Shown here: positions 33,358 through 43,130 of the stretch, one piece after another | Layout of the letters: every line of letters begins with the position of its first letter | Position numbering within the stretch: the stretch's first letter is position 1 | Origin: Marinifilum caeruleilacunae | Lineage (GTDB): Bacteria; Bacteroidota; Bacteroidia; Bacteroidales; Marinifilaceae | DNA length: 64,000 nt | Assembly: GCF_013141825.1 (NCBI RefSeq) | Contig: NZ_RZNH01000029.1 | Coordinates: 898-64,897, forward strand | Direction of reading: 5' to 3' | The notes under the pieces: model-generated | Told to the model about the DNA's origin: nothing | The model's input: only the letters and a program-made list of their open reading frames with translations | The model's database searches: none | Made by a program: the position numbers and the translations under genes

Positions 33358-35091
33358 ATGAAGAAAATTTTCCTTCTTGTTATTTGTATTGTGTTGAAAA
33401 TGCTTCCGGTTTTATCTCAATCTACTGCTTATTTAAGAGTGATTGTGGATGATCAAATGCATTCCAAATCCAAATTGTTGCATAGATTACAAGCCAGGTA
33501 TTCAGGGAGATCGAATGCCTTAGGGAAACTGGATTTTAAGATTGAAAAACTAAGAAAATCAGGATATTTGGAGGCTAATGTAGATTCGCTAATCATGCAA
33601 AATGATAGCTTAATTGCCTTTGTCCACCTGGGAGAAAAATACGGATTTAAAAAAGTCTCGCACCAGGGAATCAACCAGAATGATTCTGTTTCATTCTCAT
33701 TAAGTGCTGGAAACTCAAAGAATCTTGATTTTGATGCAATATTGGATTTTCAGAAAAGCGCAATTAGAAAATACAATGATGAAGGCTTTCCTTTTGCACA
33801 AATAATTAGTGATAGTATACAAATAGAAAAATCTGGTATTTCAGGCAATTGGAAGGTTGCAAAAGGCCAATTTATCGAATGGGATAGTGTGAAGATGAAA
33901 GGAAATCTGAAGGTGAATAAAAGGTTTCTGATGAAATATTTGAGTATAAAAGCCAATTCACCATATCAGGAAAGTAAGTTTAGAAAGGTTTCAGAAAAAG
34001 TTAATGCTTTACTGTTTTGTAATGAACGCAAACCCGCCGAAATTGAGTTTGTTAAAAATAAAGCAGTGCTATATACCTATTTGGATAAAGAATCGGCCAA
34101 TCGTTTCGATGGAATACTGGGTGTACAGTCTGATCAGGATGATGATGGAAAGGTTTCGCTAACTGGTGAAATCAATTTGCAACTTCTTAATTCTTTCCGG
34201 TTTGGAGAAGAAATCAGTTTAAAATGGAAGAAATTTGATTCTGAAAGTCAGGATTTATCCATTGGATTTATGCATCCATATCTATTAGGAAACACAGGAT
34301 TCGATTTTAATTTTCAGCTGTTTAAGCAGGATACAACTTACCTTACAACTAATTTACAACTTGGATTAAGAATCTTGCAGAAAGGCAGTCGTCATGTGAA
34401 GTTGTATTATAAATATCAATCATCATCATTAATTTCTACTTCGCATTTGGCTGGCATTAGTGTTTTGCCCAATTATGCAGATGTTAAAACAAATATTGCT
34501 GGTATTGGATTTAACTATTCAACATTGGATTATCCTTTTAATCCGAAGAGAGGTTGGGCGCTATACTGTTCTGTGGGGGCAGGATCTCATAAAGTAAAAA
34601 AGAACAGTAAGATTCCGGAGTCTTTGTATGAGGGGCTCGACTTAAATGGCAGCTTATTCAGTTTTGAATCTAATGCACAGTTCAATTTGCCAATCAGCAA
34701 TAAAATAAGTTACAGAATTAAAAATGCCATTGGAATTCTAAATTCGCCCAATTTGTTCGAGAATGATTTGTTTAAACTTGGAGGATTAAAGAGCTTACGT
34801 GGTTTTGATGAAGATTCATTTCGGGTTTCGAAGTATGGAGTTTTAACGAATGAATTGCGCTTTATCCCCGAAAGAAACACAAGTTTTTATTTGTTTACTG
34901 ATATAGGCTACTACGAGAGCGAAATACTGGAAGAGAGTACTAGCGATTACCCGCTTGGATTAGGATTTGGATTAAGCTTTGCAACTAAAGCTGGAATATT
35001 TAGCCTAAATTATGCATTGGGTAAACAGGAGAACCAGAGTTTTAACTTACGAAGTGCAAAAATTCATTTTGGATTTATCAGCCGATTTTAA
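33358..35091 (+). CDS. Omp85-family outer-membrane protein
   Basis: A 577-residue protein. The signal peptide (ending VLSQ) is followed by one or two POTRA-like modules (about 25-215), with KLDFKIEKLRKSGYLEANVDSL and SAIRKYNDEGFPFAQI. A barrel domain follows (about 250-577) with the bacterial surface antigen features LGGLKSLRGFDEDSF and YALGKQENQSFNLRSAKIHFGFISRF. The GLKSLRGF motif corresponds to the conserved VRGY/F of loop 6 in Omp85 proteins. It is shorter than BamA, so more like a TamA/patatin-type or two-partner relative. The start at 33358 removes seven non-signal residues. Monocistronic. Confidence 0.82.
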   Translation: MKKIFLLVICIVLKMLPVLSQSTAYLRVIVDDQMHSKSKLLHRLQARYSGRSNALGKLDFKIEKLRKSGYLEANVDSLIMQNDSLIAFVHLGEKYGFKKVSHQGINQNDSVSFSLSAGNSKNLDFDAILDFQKSAIRKYNDEGFPFAQIISDSIQIEKSGISGNWKVAKGQFIEWDSVKMKGNLKVNKRFLMKYLSIKANSPYQESKFRKVSEKVNALLFCNERKPAEIEFVKNKAVLYTYLDKESANRFDGILGVQSDQDDDGKVSLTGEINLQLLNSFRFGEEISLKWKKFDSESQDLSIGFMHPYLLGNTGFDFNFQLFKQDTTYLTTNLQLGLRILQKGSRHVKLYYKYQSSSLISTSHLAGISVLPNYADVKTNIAGIGFNYSTLDYPFNPKRGWALYCSVGAGSHKVKKNSKIPESLYEGLDLNGSLFSFESNAQFNLPISNKISYRIKNAIGILNSPNLFENDLFKLGGLKSLRGFDEDSFRVSKYGVLTNELRFIPERNTSFYLFTDIGYYESEILEESTSDYPLGLGFGLSFATKAGIFSLNYALGKQENQSFNLRSAKIHFGFISRF

Positions 35092-35096
35092 AAACA

Positions 35097-35127
35097 AAAG
35101 ACCGGGAAAACAGGTTTCACGGTCTTT
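35097..35127 (+). terminator. Possible terminator
   Basis: Stem AAAGACCG with CGGTCTTT and a 15-nt loop. Weak, with no long T-run. It is the only terminator candidate after the Omp85 gene. Confidence 0.45.
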
Positions 35128-35355
35128 GTAAACATCAAACTTCAAATTATTAGTCGCGATTCTTATCAGTACTTTGATTTTATAATCGTTAGGTCAAAAC
35201 TATTAATAAAGTTTGAATTCCGCATACGTTTGAAATAAGTTTTAAAACATGGTGCAAACGTTTTAAAAAAATATATATTTGCACTAAAATAAAGGGAAAA
35301 CTGTTTGGTTTTTACTTGTGCTTTAGTTGCTTACCCCTTGGAAGCTATTGTGAAC

Positions 35356-35916
35356 TTAGGCTTTCTTTCTCAATCCAATAAATATAACGTAAAAAGCAAG
35401 AATAGAAATTGCAGTAATTAAACTGGCAATACTTATTGGCAATCGGTTGGTTAGTAGGCTGTTTGTGATTAAAATGAGCAAAATAGCCACAGGAATACCA
35501 AAGAGCAGTGATTTGGTGATTAAATGCAAGGTTGATTTATTGGTTTTTTCCACGAGAAGCTCTGTTGATTCAGGATCGATTTCAAAACTCTCAATTGCTT
35601 TTGAAAAGGCATTTAATTCTTCGGTGTAATAATTTTCTTCGGTTTGAGAACGATAAAACCCCGAAGTAGTAAATTTATAACTGGCATAAATATTATAATC
35701 GAGCCTTTCCTTTTTAATAATTTCGATATCAACCTTTGTTCTCCATTTTGTCGGATCGAGCGATGTCATGTTTCCCCATATGCTACCTCGTTTAAATACC
35801 ATGCCCCTGGCATCGGCATCCGTTAACTCATAACCTCTTACTTCGTAAAATTTTATGATATCGGAAACCAATAACTTTTTGTTTCTCTTAATATTAAATC
35901 CTATTAATTTTTGCAT
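35356..35916 (-). CDS. Membrane protein, unknown function
   Basis: A 186-residue protein. The N-terminal 125 residues are soluble and alpha/beta (KKLLVSDIIKFYEVRGYELTDADARGMVF, with RTKVDIEIIKK and YNIYASYKF). Two C-terminal helices follow at about 135-153 and 160-180, ending RKKA. No known domain is recognised. It stands alone with 265-285 bp on either side. The topology suggests a cytoplasmic domain tethered to the inner membrane. Confidence 0.6.
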   Translation of the reverse strand: MQKLIGFNIKRNKKLLVSDIIKFYEVRGYELTDADARGMVFKRGSIWGNMTSLDPTKWRTKVDIEIIKKERLDYNIYASYKFTTSGFYRSQTEENYYTEELNAFSKAIESFEIDPESTELLVEKTNKSTLHLITKSLLFGIPVAILLILITNSLLTNRLPISIASLITAISILAFYVIFIGLRKKA

Positions 35917-36202
35917 AATATCTATGGGGTATAATCAAATTTATTAAAAAAAAGTTCCGGTCGCAAAAATGATTTATAAAGCAATATAGAGCTGCGAATG
36001 AAACCAGCATGAATTAAGTTAAAAATATGATCTTTTTATCAAGTATAAGTTTATTGATAATAACAATTGGAACTTGTTGTTTTACATAGTGTTGATATGG
36101 CAAAAAGATCTTGATTTTTTTTCAAAAAAAGCGAACCTAATCTCTCTGTTTTCAGTATACAAATACCTAAGCCTAAATCTGTGAAAACCTTTACTACTAC
36201 TT

Positions 36203-39100
36203 ATGCTAAACAATTTATCCCCTGAATCTGAAAACCACTTTCAGAAATTTGATGAAAATGGAGTAGACATTCGCAAGTTGCTTTTTGGAGCGGTTGAGAT
36301 GTTAAGTGATTTTAGTTACCTAACTGCTTGTCCGAGCTATATTGTAGATTATACTGACGATGTGACTCCAAAACCATGTGCAATAGGCTTGGACGGAATC
36401 ATTGGAAAGATTAACAAAGGTTTCGACCAATTGTTTGAAGAATTCAAAGCAAATTGCGACGAATCGGCAGAGTTTTATGAGTTTACCTACCTTGATTTTA
36501 TTAAGGCAGTTGCCATGCCAATCATGCTTAGAGGAAAAGTTTTTGGCTTTGTAATTTATGGTGGCTTTGTAATTGAGGAAGAAAATAAGGATTCTAAATT
36601 GCCCGATTCTGTTAAGCTTGTAAACAAGAAGAGAGCAGATCTTAATTTACACAGAGCATCAAAATTTGTAAGTGTTTTGGCAAATCAAATTACTGCAGCT
36701 TATGAATTGAATTTACAGATTAAGCAGAATCAGAAATCGGCTGAGGAATTACGTTTACAGAAGGTGTTTTTTGAGAACTTATTCGAAAATTCGCCCGAAG
36801 CTATCGTTATTCTGGATAATGAGGATAAAGTAATTCGAGCCAATAAAGAGTTTGAGAAACTGTTTGAATATTCAAAGGAAGAGATTCTATCAAAACTAAT
36901 TAACGATATTATTGTTCCTGAAAATTTTAAAGAAGAAGGAAGAACATATACGCAACAAGCGTCCTTGGGGGAAACACTCGAATTTACAACGGTTCGACAA
37001 ACCAAATATGGAAAACAGATACATGTTCAGGTGACAGGAAAGCCAATTTTTCTGGATAATGAAAAAATTGCGGTTTATGCCATTTATCGTAACATTACCG
37101 AGCAGGTATGGAACCAAAAACAAGAGAAAATTATTTATGGGATTACGGACTTGCTAAACTCAACCCAAAGTCAGATTGATTTGGTTCATAGCATTGGAGA
37201 ATTGTTACAGCCAGTAATTGGAACCGGAGAAATGTTTTTGGAATTAATTTCGCCTACCAAACGATCTTTGCGAGTATTCAACCAAAAATCTGCAGATTAT
37301 AAGAATCTTAGTTTTTCTGAATCGATTAGTTTTTCGGTGCTAAGAAGAAAGAAAAAACTGAACCTTGATGAAAATCAAATTAAGGAATTGGCTGAAGTAA
37401 ATCGATTGACACTTGCCAATATACCAAAACGATGGATCGGTTTTCCATTAATTGTGAAAGACGTTGTTTTAGGTGTTTTTGGGGTTTCTTCTTTAACGAG
37501 TCATTCCAATCTTGATGCAGATACCTTAAAGTTACTTGAATTGGTTTCTTTGCAATTGGCGGCTGGTGTAAGCAGGAGAAAAAAAGAGTTGGAGTTGAAG
37601 ACTTTGAATCGATCAATGGAACAAAGTCCTGCATCTATTGTGATTACAAATCGCGATGGAGATATCGAATATGTGAATCCTAAGTTCTGCCAAATTTCTG
37701 GGTATTCGGCAGATGAGGTTATAGGGAAAAATCCTCGAATCCTAAAATCAGGATTTACCCCAAAAGAGGTTTATGAGCAGATGTGGGCTCACCTGGTTCG
37801 GGGTGAAGAGTGGAATTGCGAGTTCTTAAATGTAAAGAAAAATAAGGAACTGTATTGGGAACGTGCAAGCTTTTCGGCCATTAAGGATGAATTTGGGAAG
37901 ATTACCCACTACATGGCAACTAAGGAAGATATCACCGAACACAAAAAGTTTGAGAAAGATTTATTGGAGGCTAAAAATAAAGCGGAAGAATCCGATAGGA
38001 TGAAATCGGCATTTTTAGCAAATGTATCGCACGAATTACGCACGCCGCTTAATGCAGTAATCGGTTTTTCTAACCTCTGTAATGAATCAATGGGAGTTGA
38101 AGAAATACTGGAATTTGTGCAGCTCATTAATAAAAGTGGGAATCAGCTTCTGGAAATTATCGAGGACATACTCAACTTTACCATGATAGAATCGGGAGGA
38201 ATGGAGAGACGAGATGAAGAATTTTTAATGGTGAACTTTTTTAAAGAGGTGAAAAAGTTGGCTGCTGAAAAACAAAAACTGGAGAATAAGGAACGATTGG
38301 AATTGAGATTTGTTCCTGATTCTAACTACAGTAAGGTGCTGGTTAAGACCGATTTTCAAAGATTGATTCATGTGGTAATGAATTTGCTTAAAAATGGATT
38401 GAAATTTACCAATGAAGGATCGGTTGAGTTTGGTTATCAGGTTCATGGTAAAAGATTAAAGCTCTACGTGAAAGATACAGGTGTTGGAATTGAAAAAGAT
38501 AAGAAGGATATTATTTTCGACCGTTTTAGGCAGGTAGATGAATCCATTACAAGAACCTTTGGAGGTACAGGTATGGGCTTGGCCATTTCGAAGAAAATTA
38601 TGGATATGCTTGATGGTCATATCGAGGTAGAATCGGAACCCAATAAAGGATCGACATTTACTTTGCTTTTAGACTGCATTTTATCGACCGAAAAAAAGGA
38701 GAAAGAACAGAGTTCAAAACCTGCTAATACCAACAAAAAACCTACCATTTTAGTGGCCGAGGATGAACTTTCAAATTTTAGGTTGATAGAAGCAATTTTA
38801 AGAAGAAGTAATTACAATGTAATAAGGGCAGAAAATGGCGCAGAGGCCATTCGCATGTGCAAAAATCAGAAAGAAATAGATTTGGTACTTATGGACATGA
38901 GAATGCCGGATGTTGATGGTATGGAAGCCACCCTTGAAATTAAAAAGTTTAAACCTGGCTTAACCATTATTGCTCAAACGGCTTATGCCATGAATGGAGA
39001 TAAGGATAAGGCACTTGAATTGGGTTGTGATGATTACATCTCGAAACCCATTAAGAAAGACTTATTGTTGAGTAAATTGGAAACCTATATAAAGAGATAA
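36203..39100 (+). CDS. Hybrid sensor histidine kinase
   Basis: A 965-residue cytoplasmic hybrid kinase. In order it has an N-terminal sensory region that resembles a PocR ligand-binding domain (about 15-165, FIKAVAMPIMLRGKVFGFVIYGG); a PAS domain (about 185-300, SPEAIVILDNEDKVIRANKEF); a GAF-like domain (about 310-455); a second PAS (about 460-585, MEQSPASIVITNRDGDIEYV); a HisKA with phospho-acceptor His610 (VSHELRTPLNAVIGFS); an ATPase domain with DTGVGIEKD near 758 and GGTGMGLAISK near 788; and a C-terminal receiver with acidic ED near 853, phospho-acceptor Asp898 and KPIKK. No transmembrane segment or cognate regulator is next to it, so it is an orphan. Confidence 0.9.
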   Translation: MLNNLSPESENHFQKFDENGVDIRKLLFGAVEMLSDFSYLTACPSYIVDYTDDVTPKPCAIGLDGIIGKINKGFDQLFEEFKANCDESAEFYEFTYLDFIKAVAMPIMLRGKVFGFVIYGGFVIEEENKDSKLPDSVKLVNKKRADLNLHRASKFVSVLANQITAAYELNLQIKQNQKSAEELRLQKVFFENLFENSPEAIVILDNEDKVIRANKEFEKLFEYSKEEILSKLINDIIVPENFKEEGRTYTQQASLGETLEFTTVRQTKYGKQIHVQVTGKPIFLDNEKIAVYAIYRNITEQVWNQKQEKIIYGITDLLNSTQSQIDLVHSIGELLQPVIGTGEMFLELISPTKRSLRVFNQKSADYKNLSFSESISFSVLRRKKKLNLDENQIKELAEVNRLTLANIPKRWIGFPLIVKDVVLGVFGVSSLTSHSNLDADTLKLLELVSLQLAAGVSRRKKELELKTLNRSMEQSPASIVITNRDGDIEYVNPKFCQISGYSADEVIGKNPRILKSGFTPKEVYEQMWAHLVRGEEWNCEFLNVKKNKELYWERASFSAIKDEFGKITHYMATKEDITEHKKFEKDLLEAKNKAEESDRMKSAFLANVSHELRTPLNAVIGFSNLCNESMGVEEILEFVQLINKSGNQLLEIIEDILNFTMIESGGMERRDEEFLMVNFFKEVKKLAAEKQKLENKERLELRFVPDSNYSKVLVKTDFQRLIHVVMNLLKNGLKFTNEGSVEFGYQVHGKRLKLYVKDTGVGIEKDKKDIIFDRFRQVDESITRTFGGTGMGLAISKKIMDMLDGHIEVESEPNKGSTFTLLLDCILSTEKKEKEQSSKPANTNKKPTILVAEDELSNFRLIEAILRRSNYNVIRAENGAEAIRMCKNQKEIDLVLMDMRMPDVDGMEATLEIKKFKPGLTIIAQTAYAMNGDKDKALELGCDDYISKPIKKDLLLSKLETYIKR

Positions 39101-39123
39101 GCATTATAAAATAAGTATTAGAG

Positions 39124-39160
39124 TAGGTCCTTTGTGTAAGCATAGGACTTTCTTTTTTTC
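39124..39160 (+). terminator. Terminator after sensor kinase
   Basis: Stem AGGTCCT with AGGACTT (G-U tolerated), long loop, followed by a T-run. Confidence 0.6.
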
Positions 39161-39230
39161 GATATTCTTTGGAATTATGTAACTTGTTAACATAGAAAAT
39201 GGTGATTACGATTTGAAAATCAAACTTGAT

Positions 39231-39881
39231 ATGAGAGCATTAGTGAGCGGAGCATCTGGTTTTACAGGTGAAAAGTTGTTGAAAAGAATTCTATCTGATC
39301 AGGATTATAGTAAAGTGTATGCCTTGGTGCGAAAGGAACTTTCAATTCGTCATCCAAATTTGGAGCAAATTATCGTTGATTTTGACCATTTAAGTGTTGA
39401 AGATATTCCGGATGACATCGAACTAGCTTATTGTTGCATAGGAACAACAATTAAAAAAGCTCAGTCAAAAGAAAATTTTCGAAAAATCGATTATGAGTAT
39501 ATTACCCGCTTTGCAAAAGTTTGTGATGATAAAGGAATTAAAGCCTTTCACCTGATTAGTGCAATTTGGGCAAGTCCTGAATCTTACTTCTTTTACCAAA
39601 GAGTGAAAGGTGAGGCCGAGTGTTTTATCAACTCCTTGGAATTTGAATCAGTAACCATTTACCGACCTTCGGTAATTTACGGAGGAAGAAAAGAATTCCG
39701 ACTGTTTGAGAGCTTTGCAGCATGGATCAGCCGGAATTTTAAATTTTTATTTGTCGGTAAATTAAATCGAATTCTTGCCGTTACAGGCGATCAGCTGGCC
39801 AAAACCATTCATATCAAATCGAAACAGTTTATTCCAGGGCGCTGGATCATCGAATCAGAAGAAATTTCCTGTACCTACTAA
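39231..39881 (+). CDS. NAD(P)-binding epimerase-like protein
   Basis: A 216-residue Rossmann-fold protein of the atypical/extended SDR type (HTATIP2/nucleoside-sugar-epimerase-like). It has RALVSGASGFTGEKLL, YALVRKE, LAYCCIGTTIKKA, a IDYEYITRFAKVCDDKG segment and FYQRVKGEAE, where Tyr and Lys form YxxxK, then VTIYRPSVIYG. The product of the family is unclear. ATG at 39231 is preferred to TTG at 39213 because it begins at the usual family start. Its stop overlaps the convergent SDR by 4 nt. Confidence 0.8.
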   Translation: MRALVSGASGFTGEKLLKRILSDQDYSKVYALVRKELSIRHPNLEQIIVDFDHLSVEDIPDDIELAYCCIGTTIKKAQSKENFRKIDYEYITRFAKVCDDKGIKAFHLISAIWASPESYFFYQRVKGEAECFINSLEFESVTIYRPSVIYGGRKEFRLFESFAAWISRNFKFLFVGKLNRILAVTGDQLAKTIHIKSKQFIPGRWIIESEEISCTY

Positions 39882-40636
39882 TCACGAACAACATCACGTG
39901 CCGAAGCTTGTGCAGTTGGCATAATCAAAATGTCGTTAATGTTTACATGAGCAGGACGACTTGCAACAAACTCTACCGTATCTGCAATATCATCAGCGTA
40001 TAATGGGGTAAATCCATTGTACACCTGGTCTGCTTTATCGGTATCGCCTTTAAATCTTACGATAGAGAACTCGGTTTCCACCATTCCTGGCGCTACCGAT
40101 GAAACTTTAATGTTGTGTGGAAGCATATCAATTCTCATCCCTTTTGTTAAGGCATCCACAGCATGTTTGGTTGCACAATATACATTTCCTCCCGGATATA
40201 CTTCTTTTCCTGCAATCGAAGTAACATTAATAATATGTCCTTGCTTTCGTTCAATCATTAATGGACTTACCGCCCTGGTAATATAAAGTAAACCTTTTAC
40301 ATTGGTGTCAATCATTCTTTCCCAATCATCAATAATGCCATCCTGTATGGCTGTAACTCCTACTGCCAAACCTGCATTATTTACCAAAAGGTCGATCTTT
40401 TTCCATTCTTCCGGAAGCTTATTGATTCGATCAAAAACATCATCTTGCTTGCGAACATCAAGCACCAGTTTGAATATTTTACAATTGAAATTTTTTAATA
40501 ATTCTGCTTCCAGCTTGTTCAAATTCTCCTCTCGTCGTCCCGAAATGATAAGATCGTATCCAACATTTGCTAATTTCTTTGCACAAGCTTCTCCAATGCC
40601 CGCTGTAGCTCCTGTTATAAAAGCAATTCTATTCAT
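39878..40636 (-). CDS. SDR, 3-hydroxy acid/serine dehydrogenase type
   Basis: A 252-residue classical short-chain dehydrogenase similar to YdfG. TGATAGIGEACAKKL (9-23), SGRREENL after strand 2 (NADP preference), LLVNNAGLAVG, catalytic NVTSIAG and YCATKHAV with Tyr and Lys, and PGMVETEFS are all present. YdfG-type enzymes oxidise L-allo-threonine, serine and 3-hydroxy acids. Single gene, convergent with 39231 and divergent from the purL-like gene. Confidence 0.88.
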   Translation of the reverse strand: MNRIAFITGATAGIGEACAKKLANVGYDLIISGRREENLNKLEAELLKNFNCKIFKLVLDVRKQDDVFDRINKLPEEWKKIDLLVNNAGLAVGVTAIQDGIIDDWERMIDTNVKGLLYITRAVSPLMIERKQGHIINVTSIAGKEVYPGGNVYCATKHAVDALTKGMRIDMLPHNIKVSSVAPGMVETEFSIVRFKGDTDKADQVYNGFTPLYADDIADTVEFVASRPAHVNINDILIMPTAQASARDVVRD

Positions 40637-40792
40637 ATTAGTATTTGTGATATTTGTTTTGTTAAGTCAGTGATCATGTAATTTACAATCAATCTTTTCT
40701 TTGTCGTGTAAAGGTAAAAACTAAGGTGATAATTCGTGTTCCTATCTTATTTTTTTTAAATTTAAAATATTCATCACCAATAAGAGTGCACC

Positions 40793-42952
40793 ATGGAAAG
40801 ACAAGACGTTTCAATTCAAGTAGCAGAAGATCTGGGATTAAATAAAGAATCCTACGACAAAATTGTTGAGAGTTTAGGTCGTAACCCTAACTTACTGGAG
40901 TTACAGATCTATTCTGTAATGTGGTCAGAGAATTTATCCTATAAAAGCTCTGCATCGTGGATATCATCCTTACCCAATAAAGGGAATCATATTGTTTCTG
41001 GTGCTATAGAAGCAAATGCAGGAGTAGTCGATCTTGGAAATGGTGAATGTTGTGTCTTTAAAATGGGAACCCATAATCATCCTTCAGGTATAGATCCTTA
41101 CCAGGGAGCTGCCACCTGTGTTGGTGATGTTTGCAGAGATGTGGTTTCTCTTGGTGCCAAGCCACAAATCATATTAAATTCCTTGCGTTTCGGAGAGTCT
41201 ACCTTGGACAGAACAAAATGGTTGATGGATGAAATCATAAAAGGAATAAAGGATTATTCCAATGTTTTGTATATAGAAGATATAGGGAGTGAGATATTTT
41301 ACAACTCCTCTTACGATACAAACCCCATTGTGAATGTGATGGTAGCTGGTTTGGTGTCTAAAGATAAACTTTTGTGTGGTAGAAAACTGGAGGCTGGGCA
41401 GGTACTTTTTATTGTAGGAAATCCAACAGGATCCGAAGGTGTGTTCGGACAGAATGAGAGCTTCACCATTCCAAAGGGTAATCCGGATTTGGGCAATGCA
41501 TTAACCGATGTAATTATGCACCTGAATGAAAAAGATGCTTTGGTTCGTATTGAGAATATGGATATGGCGGGAATTATTAATTCATGTGCGGTAATTAGTG
41601 CGCATGCCAAAACGGGATTGGATCTTGATTTAAACAAAATTCCTCTAGGTCAGGAGGGAATGAATGTTGAAGAGGTTCTTTTATCTAGAACACAGGAACG
41701 CTTTATGCTGGTTGTAAATCAGGAAAATACGGAGATGGTGAAAAAAGCTTTTGCAGATCAGGATTTGATTTGCGAAGAAGTAGGGAAGTTAAGTTCGAAT
41801 AAAAGCATACAGTTTTTCGAAAACTCAAAAGTTATTGCCGATGTAAATGCCCAGGATTTGGTGATGGGTTTTGGCGCACCCCAAATCGATAGAAAATTTC
41901 ACGAACTGGATAATAAAAATGATATCGATTACCTTGAAACCATACCAGAACCAGATAATTATTGGAAAGTAATTAATAAAATGGTGAATAATCCAAACCT
42001 GGTCATCAAGGAACATTTACAAAGAAATATCGAAGAAGCCAGGGATAACTCACCTTCCGATGCTCAAATTGCATTCCTGGGAGAAGACAGAAAGGCAGTA
42101 TGCTTTACCGTTTCTGGCAATTCGGTTTATTCTTTTAACAATCCATATGTAGGAGCACAAATTAATATTGCACGAGCAGCACGTCGCATTGTGTGTTCAG
42201 GAGGAAAACCTTTAGCAATTAATGATTGTTTGAATTTTGGTAGTCCATTAGAAGAGAATGTTTACTCTCAATTTGTTGCTACCATTAAAGGGATCTCGGA
42301 GGCAAGTTCGCACTTCGAAACCCCGGTAGCCGGAGGTAATGTAAGTTTTTACAACGAAAGTTCGGTTCTTGGAAAAAGGAAAGCAATTAATCCAACTCCG
42401 GTTATTGCTATGATGGGAATGCTTCCAAGTAAAGAAAATCACATGTCCTATATTTTTAGAAATAAAGGCGAAATGATTTTCCTGATCGGGAAATCGCGTA
42501 ATGATATTTCCGGCTCAGAATATTTATGTTCTTACCACCAAAAATGCCATGTGGGAATTCCACATTTCGATATCGAAGATGAAAAAAGAATCAATGCCAC
42601 AGTGGCTAAATTAATTGAATCGAAATTAATTTGTTCGGCTCATAGCGTTGAGCGTGGCGGATTATTTTTCAACTTAATTGAGTCGGCCATGCCACTTGGT
42701 TTGGGATTTGATATTACTTCGCCAGCCGAGGTTCGAATGGATGCTTTCCTGTTTGGAGAGGCACAGGGCAGAGTTGTGGTGTCCGTTTCGATGGAAAATG
42801 AAAACGAATTTGTTGATTTGATGATGGAAAGTGGCCTGCCATTTTCAACCTTAGGTCATATTACAAAAGGAGAACTTCGAATTGATGATATTTCCTACGG
42901 ATATATTGATGAATACAAGAAAATATACATGAAAAATAACATTATCGGTTAG
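40793..42952 (+). CDS. Divergent PurL-like FGAM synthase
   Basis: A 719-residue protein of the AIR-synthase-related (PurM/PurL) superfamily, with the length and two-lobed layout of small PurL. It keeps HNHPSG (94-99), DPYQGAAT, RDVVSLGAKP, NSLRFGE, LGQEGMNVEEVLLSRTQERF and ARAARRIVCSGGKPLAINDCLNFG. It differs at key places: WSENLSYK (44-51) has Asn47 where the conserved WSEHCSYK has His, GAATGVGG reads GAATCVGD, and GGRTGRDGIGGA reads VGNPTGSEGVFGQ. No purQ or purS is adjacent. It may be a paralogue with altered chemistry; Bacteroidota usually also carry a long PurL elsewhere (recall). Confidence 0.8.
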   Translation: MERQDVSIQVAEDLGLNKESYDKIVESLGRNPNLLELQIYSVMWSENLSYKSSASWISSLPNKGNHIVSGAIEANAGVVDLGNGECCVFKMGTHNHPSGIDPYQGAATCVGDVCRDVVSLGAKPQIILNSLRFGESTLDRTKWLMDEIIKGIKDYSNVLYIEDIGSEIFYNSSYDTNPIVNVMVAGLVSKDKLLCGRKLEAGQVLFIVGNPTGSEGVFGQNESFTIPKGNPDLGNALTDVIMHLNEKDALVRIENMDMAGIINSCAVISAHAKTGLDLDLNKIPLGQEGMNVEEVLLSRTQERFMLVVNQENTEMVKKAFADQDLICEEVGKLSSNKSIQFFENSKVIADVNAQDLVMGFGAPQIDRKFHELDNKNDIDYLETIPEPDNYWKVINKMVNNPNLVIKEHLQRNIEEARDNSPSDAQIAFLGEDRKAVCFTVSGNSVYSFNNPYVGAQINIARAARRIVCSGGKPLAINDCLNFGSPLEENVYSQFVATIKGISEASSHFETPVAGGNVSFYNESSVLGKRKAINPTPVIAMMGMLPSKENHMSYIFRNKGEMIFLIGKSRNDISGSEYLCSYHQKCHVGIPHFDIEDEKRINATVAKLIESKLICSAHSVERGGLFFNLIESAMPLGLGFDITSPAEVRMDAFLFGEAQGRVVVSVSMENENEFVDLMMESGLPFSTLGHITKGELRIDDISYGYIDEYKKIYMKNNIIG

Positions 42953-42982
42953 ATAATTATTAATATCACAATGAATGTAGAG

Positions 42983-43014
42983 AACAAAGAATCAGATAAT
43001 GGTTCTTTGTTTTT
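42983..43014 (+). terminator. Terminator after purL-like gene
   Basis: Stem AACAAAGAATC with GGTTCTTTGTT (one G-U pair), 7-nt loop, then T residues. Confidence 0.75.
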
Positions 43015-43130
43015 CATTCACTATATTTGTGCGGTCGTGAGATGTTACGATCGCATTGTTTTTGAAACCGCTAAGATTTTGTTTTAAAATCAGTAATTGG
43101 TTTCGTGCTATTAATTAGAAATAAAAGTTC

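Noticed and set aside
35274-35281. TATATTTG on the plus strand as an orphan promoter
   Set aside because: No gene follows for 900 bp and no -33 box; such 6-base matches are expected by chance in AT-rich DNA.
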